A stretch of DNA of 64,000 nucleotides from SVEL01 sp017381055 (lineage in GTDB: Bacteria > Bacillota > Clostridia > Lachnospirales > Lachnospiraceae). The notes beneath the pieces are model-generated. The model was not told where the DNA came from, ran no database searches, and saw only the letters and a list, made by a program, of their open reading frames with translations. Below, one piece after another: positions 1-8,980 of the stretch; the first letter of the stretch is position 1, and the number at the start of each line of letters is the position of its first letter. The translations under genes were made by a program, and so were the position numbers. The stretch is from positions 1-64,000 of the forward strand of contig JAXJYC010000064.1 of NCBI GenBank assembly GCA_036307185.1, read 5' to 3'.

Positions 1-51
<51 letters not shown>

Positions 52-312
52 TTAATTCTGAATCAAAATAACGTTAGCTATTTTAATCCGTTGATCTTTC
101 GATCATTACTGTTCGTAATACTCATTTAAATGAGTTCACCAATCTTTTGATTGGTCTGAAAATTTGTAAGAAATTTTCAGGGATGGTTCATCATTCAATT
201 ATCAATGTTCTTTGTGACTCTTTTACATTTCATTCTATCTATTTTCACATAGCAAAATTACTTCGTAATTTTGGTCACCTTTTCTGTTGCTCTCTCGAGC
301 GACAGCTTGAAT

Positions 313-341
313 AGTTTATCATGTTGTTTTCGTTTTGTCAA
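313..341 (-). promoter_or_regulatory. rRNA promoter, proximal
   Basis: On the minus strand there is a perfect -35 TTGACA (336-341), a 17-bp spacer and a -10 TAAACT (313-318). This is a strong housekeeping sigma-factor promoter about 260 bp upstream of mature 16S, the usual position for rRNA operons. Confidence 0.85.
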
Positions 342-442
342 CAACTTTTTTAATTTTTTTTGCTGATTTATTTTCAAATCTCACAAGCTGTACTTCCGTA
401 GTTATGACCAATTTGTTTTGCTGTATCAGCGACAGCTTGGAT

Positions 443-471
443 ATATTACAACATAAATCTACATAAGTCAA
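443..471 (-). promoter_or_regulatory. rRNA promoter, distal
   Basis: On the minus strand there is a -35 TTGACT (466-471), a 17-bp spacer and a -10 TAATAT (443-448). It lies 130 bp upstream of the proximal promoter and is followed by the same CAAGCTGTCGCT downstream sequence, so the pair forms the tandem arrangement common at rRNA operons. Confidence 0.8.
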
Positions 472-719
472 CACTTTTTATCCTCAAGTTTTACACATTT
501 TTATCCACAACTATATATTGGGTTTGTTGACATATTCCACAGCTAAATATTGGTTTTTATCTTCAAAATTTCTTTAATTCTATTTTAATTAGTTTCTTTA
601 TATATATTCCTGCCGACCATATCAGCTTATAATATATTAATTTCTTCTTTATATATAGAATAAATGTATCACATATAATCAAAGACTTACTTATAAATTA
701 TTATAACTATAATTGAATA

Positions 720-758
720 TAACTGGCATGCTATATATAAAACATAACATGCCAGTTA
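720..758 (-). terminator. Hairpin downstream of the cvpA-like gene
   Basis: A perfect 11-bp inverted repeat (TAACTGGCATG / CATGCCAGTTA) with a 17-nt AT-rich loop lies 29 bp past the stop of the cvpA-like gene. The T-run after the stem is weak, so termination is likely but not certain. Confidence 0.5.
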
Positions 759-787
759 ATTATCAATAATCTTTTTCTTCTATAACA

Positions 788-1438
788 TTACATAAACTTT
801 GTAACTAAGAAAATAATCGGATTATATTCATATATAATTGTAAGTAGCTTATTATTATTTATTTGACGGAACGCTTCCTGAGCCCATGCCTTATCACTAA
901 ACGCTGTTAAAACAAGACAAGCAATCCATACATATATAAGCCCCTTTGCTAATCCAATAACTAAACCACCCGACTTATTTATACTATTAAACAATGGAAG
1001 CTTAGCCACAAAATCTAACACCTTAATAATTACATTTAATATAATGTAGATAACAATCATAACTATAAAGAATGTTAATGCTTTTAATATAAGATTAGAA
1101 ATTGTCTCTACAAGATATTCATTAAAGCCTGATGCTACATCGTTAGCACCTTCCATAATCTTTTCTTCAATCTGAGCTGGAAGATTAAGTTTCTCGATAG
1201 ATGTACTATCTACCTTGCTTTCTTTTACCATTGTACTTACAGATTTTTCAATTGTGTCATAAACAGGTGTTGCTGACTTTAATGCCATACTAACAGGAAC
1301 TGTCAATGCTGCTGCTAAAACGTATGCAACTATCATAGCCGCCATAGATAAAACAATCTTAACCATTCCCCTTTTGTAACCTATAAATGCTGACAATGCT
1401 AAAAATCCGATAACTCCAATTAAAATTATGTAATCCAT
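788..1438 (-). CDS. CvpA family membrane protein
   Basis: The 216-residue protein has four hydrophobic segments (about 2-22, 27-49, 115-140 and 155-183) with the CvpA-type GYKRGM motif after the first and GLAKGLIYV in the last. CvpA (colicin V production) proteins are conserved inner-membrane proteins whose biochemical role is not settled. An AAGGAG site precedes the ATG. It lies 16 bp after the DUF5711-like gene, so the two are probably co-transcribed, and it ends this leftward group next to the rRNA operon. The family call rests on topology and the two motifs. Confidence 0.75.
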   Translation of the reverse strand: MDYIILIGVIGFLALSAFIGYKRGMVKIVLSMAAMIVAYVLAAALTVPVSMALKSATPVYDTIEKSVSTMVKESKVDSTSIEKLNLPAQIEEKIMEGANDVASGFNEYLVETISNLILKALTFFIVMIVIYIILNVIIKVLDFVAKLPLFNSINKSGGLVIGLAKGLIYVWIACLVLTAFSDKAWAQEAFRQINNNKLLTIIYEYNPIIFLVTKFM

Positions 1439-1454
1439 TTAATTCTCCTTTGCA

Positions 1455-2660
1455 TTATTTCAATTTTATTTTTTCTACATTAGCAGGATCAATTATTAGG
1501 TAATTATATTTGTCATCTAGCATAATTACATCAACTATACCCTTATCAAAATTACCCTCATACTTCTGCTTACCCTTAACCGTATAAACCCTTAAGGTAA
1601 CATCATTATATAGAATAATAGTTTTATTTGCAATCTTAATATTTTTATAAGATAAATTAAAATCTACATCACTTATCTTTTTTCCTTCTATATCATATAC
1701 TACCATATTATAAGGATTATCCGCTTGTCCATTTGCAAGAACTAAACCAATATATTCCTCATCATAGAATATACTCTTAATTTCTTTATCAATAGATATC
1801 TCTGCTATAACCGATGGTTTCTGTTTCATTGAATATAATACAACCTTATCATCACCAAATGCCACAACTGTATCATTGTTTACAAATTCCACTCTTGCAA
1901 CCATAGTTTTATCAAAATTATATCCACCTACAAATCTATCTACTTCATTCTTACCTATCTCTGAGTAATTGTAAAAAACAACCTTTGACTGAATAACTCC
2001 ACTACCCACACATAAATATGAAACAACTAGTTTCGTTCCATCTTCTGAAATAGATATATCAACCGGGCAACCTTGACTAGATAAAACCGATTGTCCTTTC
2101 GCAATTCTTGTGCCATCTTCGTCAATAACTTCTATATAACTTAATTCTGAATTCTCACCTGTAATAGCGGCAACGATTCCATTATCCGAAACATCAAGTC
2201 CTACTATTGGATACTCTGTTTCCACCTCACCTTGAAAACCTTTATTGTTACATATGTAAATAGTATTAGACTTCTGCTCAGCTACCGCAACATAACTATT
2301 ACATATATCTATAATTGGCGCTCTCATTTCAAATGCATGATTCCAATATGTCTTACTACCATTTAAATAAGCTATACCATCCTCACTATATCGAAGCATG
2401 TAATCGCCAAATTCATAAAACTTTCCATTATAATTATCTGTTATTGGAGCCGATTCCAAAACTTCATACGTTGTATATACCTTATTATCTAAATAAATAA
2501 GATATCCTACTCCAGCTATAATCAAGACCGCTACTAAGATAATCCACTTAGATGCCTTACTTCGTCTATGACGCTTAAGTTTTTCCTCAAGAACATCTTC
2601 ATCTGTATCTTCATTTAGCTTCGAATCTCTTTGCTTCATGTATTTTCTAATATCTGACAT
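1455..2660 (-). CDS. Single-pass membrane protein with beta-propeller-like ectodomain (DUF5711-like)
   Basis: This 401-residue protein has a basic cytoplasmic N-terminus (KRHRRSKASK near 30-38), one membrane segment at about 39-57, and a roughly 340-residue outer domain made of short beta-rich repeats of the type 'state, then display value' (for example IVGLDVSDNGIVAAIT and DISISEDGTKLVVSY), as in WD40/YVTN-like propellers. It resembles DUF5711 proteins of Clostridia. Its function is unknown; a sensor or scaffold on the outer face is possible. An AGGAAGTG ribosome site precedes the ATG. Confidence 0.6.
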   Translation of the reverse strand: MSDIRKYMKQRDSKLNEDTDEDVLEEKLKRHRRSKASKWIILVAVLIIAGVGYLIYLDNKVYTTYEVLESAPITDNYNGKFYEFGDYMLRYSEDGIAYLNGSKTYWNHAFEMRAPIIDICNSYVAVAEQKSNTIYICNNKGFQGEVETEYPIVGLDVSDNGIVAAITGENSELSYIEVIDEDGTRIAKGQSVLSSQGCPVDISISEDGTKLVVSYLCVGSGVIQSKVVFYNYSEIGKNEVDRFVGGYNFDKTMVARVEFVNNDTVVAFGDDKVVLYSMKQKPSVIAEISIDKEIKSIFYDEEYIGLVLANGQADNPYNMVVYDIEGKKISDVDFNLSYKNIKIANKTIILYNDVTLRVYTVKGKQKYEGNFDKGIVDVIMLDDKYNYLIIDPANVEKIKLK

Positions 2661-2733
2661 ATTTACACTTCCTATAATCTCAAGTATATAAATACTTTGT
2701 TTTTATTGATTTAGCATACCACATATAAAAGAT

Positions 2734-3972
2734 TTATGGAAGAAGAATCTTTTGTCCCTCTATAACATAATTCTCATTCTCTAATTTGTTTAATGCTATA
2801 ATATCTTTTATCTTGTCAGCAGAACCACACTTGGATAATGCTATGCTATACAGAGTGTCCCCAGATTCGACAATATATACTTGATAATTTTGGTTTGGTT
2901 CTGAGATAGTAGCCTCCGTTTGCGTAGTCGTTTCTTGGTCTGCAGTAGTTTTTTGATTATTTGTTGTATCCTGACTAATAGTTGTTTTCTGTTCTGTTTT
3001 CTCTTCGTTATTTATAGTTGTCTCTTGAGATTGTCCATCCTTAGCAGCCTCTGTAGAAGTCTTTGCACTTTCCTTTGCTGCCGCTTCTGCTACTGTGGTT
3101 GTAATTTGTTCTACGTTACCATTAACAGAAACTATATCTCCTTGATTACCTTCTTTCTGAACAATTCCATTCATCAATCCATTGAACTTATCAGATAACG
3201 CATCCATCTTTCCATTACTTCCCATATAATACACTATTCCTGACAAAGCTAATATAGCCGCAAAGGATGCCGCCTTTCCAAACTTAATTGTTTTCGGAAG
3301 AACCTTCTCTGGCTTCGAATTATTTATAGCTATCCCATATTTCCCTACTTCCTTAACTTCCTTCTTTTCTTCAATTCCATAAGAGGTATATCCCGTTCCA
3401 AATAAATAATCTTCAAATTCAGAAGCCTTTTCAAAATAGACATGATAGCAAGACTGCTTTCGCAGGCCATTACGTTCATAAACGTAAAACGCTTCATCAC
3501 TTTCCTCTCTTATTATATTTAAATATACTTTTCCATTTCCTGCAAAATGATCTAAATGTAGCTTCTTAATAGCATGAATATCTTTGGTAAGATCTAATTC
3601 AGCTGATGCAAACCAGCCAACTATATCACTTTTTTTATAATATCTTTTTAAATTATCATATATCCCAGTCCATATATCATCACTAAAAAGAATTGTATTC
3701 TCTATGATGTTATCCACCTCAATTACTCCATTAATAAAAACATATGTGTAACCATTGCCTTGTTTTTTCTCCCCCAATAGCACACCATATCTAAGCCCGT
3801 CATTAGATGTGGGCTCTTGTTTTATATAGAAGAGAACATTTTCTTCTATATATATTTGATAATTCATATTGGCATCCCCTTGACCAATCTGCTTTATATT
3901 TTTAGGCAGACGAATATTCACATCTGGTTTAATGCCTTCGCTATTTGTTTCCCTATAAATTGTTTCTATCAT
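2734..3972 (-). CDS. Membrane protein: degenerate JAMM-like domain, Thr-rich linker, LysM
   Basis: The 412-residue protein has three parts. Residues 1-190 are an alpha/beta domain that resembles a JAMM/MPN protease fold: GEKK near 67-70 and GWFASAE at 119-125, where active enzymes have GW-F/Y-HSHP, so both metal-binding His would be Ala. Then come a membrane segment (about 233-250) and a Thr/Gln/Glu-rich outer linker (about 285-362). The C-terminus is a LysM domain (366-412, with YIVESGDTLYSIAL and a closing GQKILLP), which binds peptidoglycan. It probably tethers a cytoplasmic domain to the wall. AAGGAGGT precedes the ATG. LysM is certain; the pseudo-JAMM call is inference. Confidence 0.8.
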   Translation of the reverse strand: MIETIYRETNSEGIKPDVNIRLPKNIKQIGQGDANMNYQIYIEENVLFYIKQEPTSNDGLRYGVLLGEKKQGNGYTYVFINGVIEVDNIIENTILFSDDIWTGIYDNLKRYYKKSDIVGWFASAELDLTKDIHAIKKLHLDHFAGNGKVYLNIIREESDEAFYVYERNGLRKQSCYHVYFEKASEFEDYLFGTGYTSYGIEEKKEVKEVGKYGIAINNSKPEKVLPKTIKFGKAASFAAILALSGIVYYMGSNGKMDALSDKFNGLMNGIVQKEGNQGDIVSVNGNVEQITTTVAEAAAKESAKTSTEAAKDGQSQETTINNEEKTEQKTTISQDTTNNQKTTADQETTTQTEATISEPNQNYQVYIVESGDTLYSIALSKCGSADKIKDIIALNKLENENYVIEGQKILLP

Positions 3973-4010
3973 ACCCTACCTCCTTAATGCATAACTGTGT
4001 TATCTTCCAT

Positions 4011-4044
4011 AGAAAAAAGCAGCTGGAATATTTCCACCTGCTTT
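4011..4044 (-). terminator. Intrinsic terminator after the coiled-coil gene
   Basis: On the minus strand an imperfect stem (AAAGCAG...GGAA / TTCC...CTGCTTT) is followed by a run of T. It lies 94 bp past the stop of the coiled-coil membrane protein gene and just before the LysM gene, so it separates the two transcripts. Confidence 0.75.
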
Positions 4045-4137
4045 ACATTATCACCTTATATATAAGAAGACTGTCATAATCTGATAGCTACAACTTATAA
4101 GTTTTTTCAATAATTAGACAACCTAAGACATTGTCTG

Positions 4138-5235
4138 CTATTTATTTGCAACTGTTTTAGAAAGATTGACTGCTTCTCCAACATTCGACACCTGGCCATT
4201 GATAATATATGATATAAGTAAATTAATTCTATCTACTGTCATATTTTCCTCACCAAGGTATACACCATAGTTTGAAGATAAGTTAATGGACATATCCTTC
4301 TGCTTTTGCTCTAATTCTTTAAGCTGTAAAGATACTTCTGCGATCTGCTTCTTGATTTTCTCAATCTTTGGCATATCACGATTAGTTATCTCTTCACAAA
4401 TATCTGCCTTAGTAGTCTTTTCAAAATCTGCTAATACATCATTCTTTCTGCGAACAATATCTTCTATAGTATCTTCCAATTCCTTGATATCCTCATCATA
4501 TTCATGGAGACCATATCTATCCTCATCCTTGTCCTTCTTAATCTTTTTCTTGATTCTCTCAATCTTTCCTTTGTTCTTACGAATAGCGCTGCGCTTAGGA
4601 ATCATATCCTCATAGGCTTCTCTATTTCGCACTCTAGCATAATTATATCCCAACATATAAATCAATACGCTTACGATAATAAATACAATAATTACAAACA
4701 CTTTTAAGAATTTTTTAGCTCCAAACAACCATGCCATAAAGCTAGGGAATGCAACTATACCTATTACAAAAGTAAGCACAAGGACAATTAAGTCCTTAAT
4801 GTTTCTTGGATAATACAGGCTATAAATAAAACCTTTATCCATAAAGCCCGGAACACCTTTTTGCTTAAAATATGTCTTTATCTCTTCTTTAATGTTCTTA
4901 TTCTCATTAACTAAGTCGGCTGTCTCTTCCTTGATACGTTCTGCAACCTTCTTACTCTTTTCCTTGCCTCTTTCATTTCGAACCTTCTTAAGTCTATCTT
5001 GAGACTTATCAAGCTCCTTGTCAAAATTGGAAACAACCTGTTCTCTTCTCTTCTTAATAGTACTCTCAATATTTAATGAAAGCTGCTTCTCTTCAGCTAC
5101 CACATCCTTCTCAAGACGGCGTTTCTCATTTGTTAATGTTGTAATCTCCCCACGAACTTTGTCCCTAGCCTCAATAAGACCACGAACATTTATCAAGTCA
5201 TCATCATTACCATACAGTATATTTTGTCCTTCCAT
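4138..5235 (-). CDS. Coiled-coil membrane protein of unknown function
   Basis: I do not recognise this 365-residue protein. It has a long charged coiled coil (about 20-125), two adjacent membrane segments (about 148-170 and 176-197) with a very short turn, and a second coiled coil (about 205-320), giving a hairpin anchor with both arms in the cytoplasm. The end (about 325-365) is a small uncharged domain. This could be a scaffold or membrane-shaping protein. An AGGAGG site precedes the ATG, and a terminator follows, so it looks monocistronic or last in its unit. Confidence 0.6.
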   Translation of the reverse strand: MEGQNILYGNDDDLINVRGLIEARDKVRGEITTLTNEKRRLEKDVVAEEKQLSLNIESTIKKRREQVVSNFDKELDKSQDRLKKVRNERGKEKSKKVAERIKEETADLVNENKNIKEEIKTYFKQKGVPGFMDKGFIYSLYYPRNIKDLIVLVLTFVIGIVAFPSFMAWLFGAKKFLKVFVIIVFIIVSVLIYMLGYNYARVRNREAYEDMIPKRSAIRKNKGKIERIKKKIKKDKDEDRYGLHEYDEDIKELEDTIEDIVRRKNDVLADFEKTTKADICEEITNRDMPKIEKIKKQIAEVSLQLKELEQKQKDMSINLSSNYGVYLGEENMTVDRINLLISYIINGQVSNVGEAVNLSKTVANK

Positions 5236-5307
5236 TTTCTCCTCCTAGCATATCCCGCTTCATACTAACTTTAGTGTAGCAAAGCCACTATAAAAATGCA
5301 AGTTTTT

Positions 5308-5580
5308 CTAATCATCTTCCTCTATAACGTGAATCTCTAAATAATCAAAATCTATGTCATCTATAAAATTATCTTTAGAAAATTTTGTTTTGTCATGTCT
5401 TTTAAATTCATTAATATTGCAATCAAGCCATATCGGCTTACTTAAATCAAATTCTTCACATATTGTATCTATAGCTGCAAAAACCTTGGCTGTTCTACTC
5501 ATAGAAGAATCATCATTGCATACTGTCATATCTTTAACAAGATGTGTATTTTCCCACATCTTAGCCCATATACGAAACAT
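5308..5580 (-). CDS. Small conserved-type hypothetical protein
   Basis: The 90-residue acidic, soluble protein (ending in EIHVIEEDD) has no recognised domain or membrane segment. It starts at an ATG with TAGGAG at good spacing and lies 9 bp after the HAD phosphatase stop, so it is probably co-transcribed with that gene. The spacing, ribosome site and normal composition support it as a real gene. The function is unknown. Confidence 0.65.
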   Translation of the reverse strand: MFRIWAKMWENTHLVKDMTVCNDDSSMSRTAKVFAAIDTICEEFDLSKPIWLDCNINEFKRHDKTKFSKDNFIDDIDFDYLEIHVIEEDD

Positions 5581-5589
5581 ATTTATCTC

Positions 5590-6396
5590 CTAAAAAAACT
5601 TCTTTATAGCGTCAGCCACGCCATCTTCATCACAGGATGGAGCTATATAGTTAGCCACTGCCTTTGTCTCTGCGCAAGCATTTGCCATAGCAACACCCAT
5701 ACCAGCAAAGTTAACCATACTTACATCATTAAAACCATCCCCACATGCCACAAGCTTAGTTGAATCCATGCCTAATTTATCAAGAAGTCTATCTAAGGAC
5801 TTAGCCTTATCTATACCCATAGGAACAATCTCCATAAAGAATGGCTCTGAACGGAAAATATTAAGTCTGTCTTCAAATCTCTTCTGCATAATAGGAAGAA
5901 GCTCCTCGATACGTTCCGGCTCGTCAACGTATAAAAATTTATCTGGCGCAAAATCTAAAGCCTCCTCCATAGATTCCACACCTCTTACACTCATATGAGT
6001 AAGATGAGCTTCTATCTTAGTGTACTTATTGTCTGGCTCTGTAGCAATAATCTCATCATCTTTATATGTTACGATAGGCACATTATATTCCACTGCTGCC
6101 TTGCACACTTCCTTAGCAAGAGATAATGGAATAGTCTGGTTATAAACAACCTTTCCCGAACTACATTCAATAATCTTTCCACCATTAAAAGCTAGAATGT
6201 AGCTTTCATATTTATCAAAATCAAGCTCTGCTGCCACATGCTCAATACCCTTAGTTGGTCTACCAGAAACAAGGGCAACTGGAACACCAGCCTCCTGAAT
6301 TCTATTTATTTCACCTTTAACAACTGATGTAATCTCCTTCTTCGAATTCACAACAGTACCGTCAATATCTAATGCTAAAAAGCCATATTCACTCAT
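5590..6396 (-). CDS. Cof-type HAD phosphatase
   Basis: This 268-residue soluble hydrolase has the HAD motif I DIDGT (Asp10 nucleophile, Asp12), a motif II Ser in ALVSGRP, a lysine in the MGIDKAKSL segment and motif IV CGDGFNDVSM, which binds Mg2+. The Cof/YbiV subfamily dephosphorylates small substrates such as sugar phosphates or flavin and vitamin intermediates; the substrate here cannot be told. AAGGAG precedes the ATG. It follows mtnN by 48 bp. Confidence 0.88.
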   Translation of the reverse strand: MSEYGFLALDIDGTVVNSKKEITSVVKGEINRIQEAGVPVALVSGRPTKGIEHVAAELDFDKYESYILAFNGGKIIECSSGKVVYNQTIPLSLAKEVCKAAVEYNVPIVTYKDDEIIATEPDNKYTKIEAHLTHMSVRGVESMEEALDFAPDKFLYVDEPERIEELLPIMQKRFEDRLNIFRSEPFFMEIVPMGIDKAKSLDRLLDKLGMDSTKLVACGDGFNDVSMVNFAGMGVAMANACAETKAVANYIAPSCDEDGVADAIKKFF

Positions 6397-6444
6397 CTTA
6401 ATTCTCCTTTTATAAAAGATACCATTATTCTTTCTCTAGTATCA

Positions 6445-7137
6445 CTATATCGCCTTAATCATTTCCTTCATAAGCTTTACAGAATTCTCAATAGCCATAG
6501 CCTCAAAAGTTGGATAATCCATACTTGCAGAATCATCAGCCTTATCAGAAATAGCACGAATAATAAGGAATGGAATATTATTAAGATATGCTGCATGAGC
6601 AATAGCTGCACCTTCCATCTCACAGCAATATCCGTCAAATGTAGCGATTAAATCATTCTTCACAGCCTTGTCGGAAATAAACTGATCACCTGTAAGAACT
6701 CGTCCAATATGAACATTTACATCCGGGCAAGCCACCTTGCAAGACTCTGACGCAACAGCTATAAGCTTGTCATCGCCCTTAAATGTAGATGTCTCCATTC
6801 TAGGAATAACACCTCTATCATAACCAAAGGCAACAGCATCCATATCATGCTCTAAAGCATCCTTAGATAAAACGATGTCACCAATATTTATTTCATTTCT
6901 TAAAGAACCAGCTATACCAGTATTGATAATGTAATCTACATTAAACTTATCAGCAAGAATCTGAGCGCACATGCCTGCATTAACCTTACCGATTCCCGAA
7001 CGAACGATAACTACCTCTTTACCATCAAATAAGCCTTTGAAAAAATTCATGCCTGCAACAGTACTAACCTGTGCATCCTCAAGAACCTCCTTAAGCTTAT
7101 TAACTTCTTCATCCATTGCACCTATAATTCCTATCAT
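6445..7137 (-). CDS. mtnN: 5'-methylthioadenosine/S-adenosylhomocysteine nucleosidase
   Basis: The enzyme removes adenine from S-adenosylhomocysteine and methylthioadenosine; the first reaction feeds LuxS. The start at MIGIIGAMDEEV is chosen over an ATG 6 bp upstream because AAGGAA sits at correct spacing only for the inner ATG, giving 230 residues, the usual family length. Diagnostic segments are the N-terminal GAMDEE, TGIAGSL, CCEMEGAAIAHA (substrate-binding Met-Glu) and ISDKAD with the catalytic Asp. It lies directly downstream of luxS, so both steps of SAH recycling are together. Confidence 0.95.
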   Translation of the reverse strand: MIGIIGAMDEEVNKLKEVLEDAQVSTVAGMNFFKGLFDGKEVVIVRSGIGKVNAGMCAQILADKFNVDYIINTGIAGSLRNEINIGDIVLSKDALEHDMDAVAFGYDRGVIPRMETSTFKGDDKLIAVASESCKVACPDVNVHIGRVLTGDQFISDKAVKNDLIATFDGYCCEMEGAAIAHAAYLNNIPFLIIRAISDKADDSASMDYPTFEAMAIENSVKLMKEMIKAI

Positions 7138-7177
7138 ATGCATTTCCTTTCTATTTCAAACAATAAAAATAGCTTTC

Positions 7178-7657
7178 TTAGTCTGGATAGACAAGTCTGC
7201 TATCATCAATATTATCAAGTACCTCTACAATAAACTTATTAGCGATATAATTCGCCATAGGCAAATTCATATCAAGATAATTGCCACAATCCTTTGCCGA
7301 TGCACCAGGTACCTCATCGTGATAATCTCTGATAAACACAAACATTTCCTTTATAAGTTCTACTATATCCTGTGACTTATAATCACCTGCTAATAAAAGA
7401 TAAAATCCTGTTCTACATCCCATAGGACCAAAGTAAACAGTCTTCTCACCATATTCCTTATGATTTCTTAAAAATGTGGCAGCCAAGTGCTCAATAGTAT
7501 GTATCTCTGCTGTGTTCATAACAGGCTCAAAGTTTGGTCTTGTAACTCTTATATCAAAAGTAGTCACAACACTGTCGCCTACATTATCTTTTCTAGATAC
7601 ATAAATACCAGGTAACAACTTTAAATGATCAATAGTAAAGCTAGCTATCTTCTCCAT
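7178..7657 (-). CDS. luxS: S-ribosylhomocysteine lyase LuxS
   Basis: LuxS splits S-ribosylhomocysteine into homocysteine and DPD, the precursor of autoinducer-2. The 159-residue protein carries the metal-binding HTIEH (His53, His57), the catalytic Cys81 in GPMGCRTGF and the third metal ligand Cys124, so it should be active. GAGGAG precedes the ATG. It sits between the TSCPD gene and mtnN in one apparent operon. Whether AI-2 acts as a signal here or is only a by-product cannot be read from the sequence. Confidence 0.97.
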   Translation of the reverse strand: MEKIASFTIDHLKLLPGIYVSRKDNVGDSVVTTFDIRVTRPNFEPVMNTAEIHTIEHLAATFLRNHKEYGEKTVYFGPMGCRTGFYLLLAGDYKSQDIVELIKEMFVFIRDYHDEVPGASAKDCGNYLDMNLPMANYIANKFIVEVLDNIDDSRLVYPD

Positions 7658-7691
7658 AATATATCTCCTCGCTATCTGATTCTATACAAAA

Positions 7692-7928
7692 TTAAAGAGT
7701 CTGTCTTAAAGCCTTAGCAAGCTGATCTGGACAAGATGTTCCTCTTCCACGACAATCAATTCCCTCGAGACGTGAAATAGCATCCTCAACCTCCATACCC
7801 TTTACTAACGCTGCAACGCCCTGTGTATTTCCATGACATCCGCCAACAAATTCTACTGACTGGATGATACCGTTTTCAACTTCTACGTTAATAGCTGTGG
7901 AACAAGTTCCCTTTGTAACATATCTCAT
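7692..7928 (-). CDS. TSCPD domain protein (TIGR03905 type)
   Basis: This 78-residue cysteine-containing protein begins with TKGTCS, has FVGGCHGNTQG in the middle and GRGTSCPDQLA near the end, the TSCPD signature also seen at the C-terminus of some ribonucleotide reductases. Small stand-alone members are common in Clostridia and of unknown function; metal or Fe-S binding by the cysteines is plausible. A GTGAGG site precedes the ATG. One copy of the 163-bp structured repeat lies 41 bp upstream of the start. It is probably first in the luxS-mtnN operon. Confidence 0.85.
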   Translation of the reverse strand: MRYVTKGTCSTAINVEVENGIIQSVEFVGGCHGNTQGVAALVKGMEVEDAISRLEGIDCRGRGTSCPDQLAKALRQTL

Positions 7929-7969
7929 AAAATAATCCTCACTTTCTGTGGAAATAAAAAATGTTAAAA

Positions 7970-8132
7970 ATTCAACAGATTGCTACGTGCTTCGCACTCT
8001 CACAATCCTACACAACATTCGCATATCGCGGTGCTTACGCCCCGCTTTTATGCTCATATTGTGACGTGTCAACAAGTCACTAAACCACATCTGTGCAAGC
8101 ACATGTGGTTTATGACCTTTTGACACTTGAAT
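7970..8132. repeat. 163-bp structured intergenic repeat, copy 1
   Basis: This element matches a second one at 38012-38174 over its full 163 bp, in the same orientation, with scattered differences. Its ends are inverted (ATTCAA...TTGAAT). Read on the minus strand it folds into several hairpins: AAACCAC.../...GTGGTTT with an inner TGTGC-tt-GCACA, GCGG...CCGC, and GTGC-gaa-GCAC inside GGATTG...CAATC. It lies between the stop of the preceding gene's terminator and the TSCPD gene start. It may be a MITE-like element or a structured RNA. Confidence 0.9.
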
Positions 8133-8134
8133 CA

Positions 8135-8175
8135 TAAAAATATATCTGCTAGACAGTATACCATCTAGCAGATAT
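8135..8175 (-). terminator. Intrinsic terminator closing the T7SS-linked operon
   Basis: A perfect 12-bp stem (ATATCTGCTAGA / TCTAGCAGATAT, 8142-8175) with a 10-nt loop is followed on the minus strand by ATTTTTA. It lies 39 bp past the stop of the last gene of the kinase/T7SS cluster. Confidence 0.85.
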
Positions 8176-8214
8176 GTTTAGCAAGGGAATTCACTTTTTA
8201 CTAAATAGTAAATA

Positions 8215-8931
8215 CTATTTAATCTCATCCTTAAACTCATCATAAATTTTATCTACTTCGCTTTTTTCTCCAATAAGTTTTACAACTAAGATATAGTTAT
8301 CTTGTTTTACCATCATTTGTCTGTTTCTACTACTCTCATCCTTTTTTTTAACATAAGATAACTCTATTATATTTTCAGCGCAAACCCAACCATAGTCATC
8401 ACATGACTTTTTTACATTTTCATATGCATATTGAAAGTTATCCGCTACTTTGTTATACGCAATCTCCGCCGACTCTTCATCCCCATACTCTACCCACATT
8501 ATCATTCTATTGCCATCTATTGTACTACCATAACCTAAATTAACTATACTATCCGAATATAATACAGCTAAACCTTTTATATGTTCTTTATCTGTCTTCT
8601 CTAATTCCAACCCCAATACTTCTTCTGATATTTCAGCTATCTTCTGGTAATCTTTTATATCATACGTCTTTAAAAAATGCATAACCAATAATACTGACGC
8701 TATAATAGCTATTAATGCAACCATTATCGTTGCAAAAATAATCCACTTCTTTTTACTTTTCTTTGGACTAATACTAGGCATTGTATTATAATATGCATTT
8801 TGATAAGCATTCTGATTAAACTGATACACATTATAACCCTGTTCGCCTTGATAGTTTTGCTGTTGTTGTACTTGCTGAGTTCCCAAATTATACTGACCAT
8901 ATTGGCTTTGATTGTTATTATAATTATCCAT
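8215..8931 (-). CDS. Single-pass membrane protein with Asn/Gln/Tyr-rich tail, T7SS-linked
   Basis: I do not recognise this 238-residue protein. The start is set at MDNYNNNQSQY, which has AAGGAAAG at good spacing; a longer start would overlap the upstream gene. Residues 1-55 are low-complexity Asn/Gln/Tyr and probably unfolded in the cytoplasm, followed by KKSKKK and a membrane segment (about 65-88). The outer domain of about 150 residues is alpha/beta, with two Cys (in SCDDYGWVC) that may form a disulfide. It is the last gene of the kinase/phosphatase/FHA group. Confidence 0.6.
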   Translation of the reverse strand: MDNYNNNQSQYGQYNLGTQQVQQQQNYQGEQGYNVYQFNQNAYQNAYYNTMPSISPKKSKKKWIIFATIMVALIAIIASVLLVMHFLKTYDIKDYQKIAEISEEVLGLELEKTDKEHIKGLAVLYSDSIVNLGYGSTIDGNRMIMWVEYGDEESAEIAYNKVADNFQYAYENVKKSCDDYGWVCAENIIELSYVKKKDESSRNRQMMVKQDNYILVVKLIGEKSEVDKIYDEFKDEIK

Positions 8932-8980
8932 TCTGTATTTCTTTCCTTTCATATAACCTATAACTTCCACAGGCTTGGCA

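Larger units (their letters stand above)
52..787. other. rRNA leader and intergenic region, no protein gene
   Basis: This 736-bp AT-rich stretch holds the 16S leader, the two rRNA promoters and a hairpin at the far end, listed separately. Downstream of each promoter there is a CAAGCTGTCGCT segment that starts a small stem-loop, so the two promoter units look duplicated. Between about 480 and 719 I see nothing recognisable. Confidence 0.7.

Noticed and set aside
7970..8132. tRNA-like gene or known riboswitch
   Set aside because: Hairpins do not form a tRNA, and no core of a riboswitch class known to me is present.
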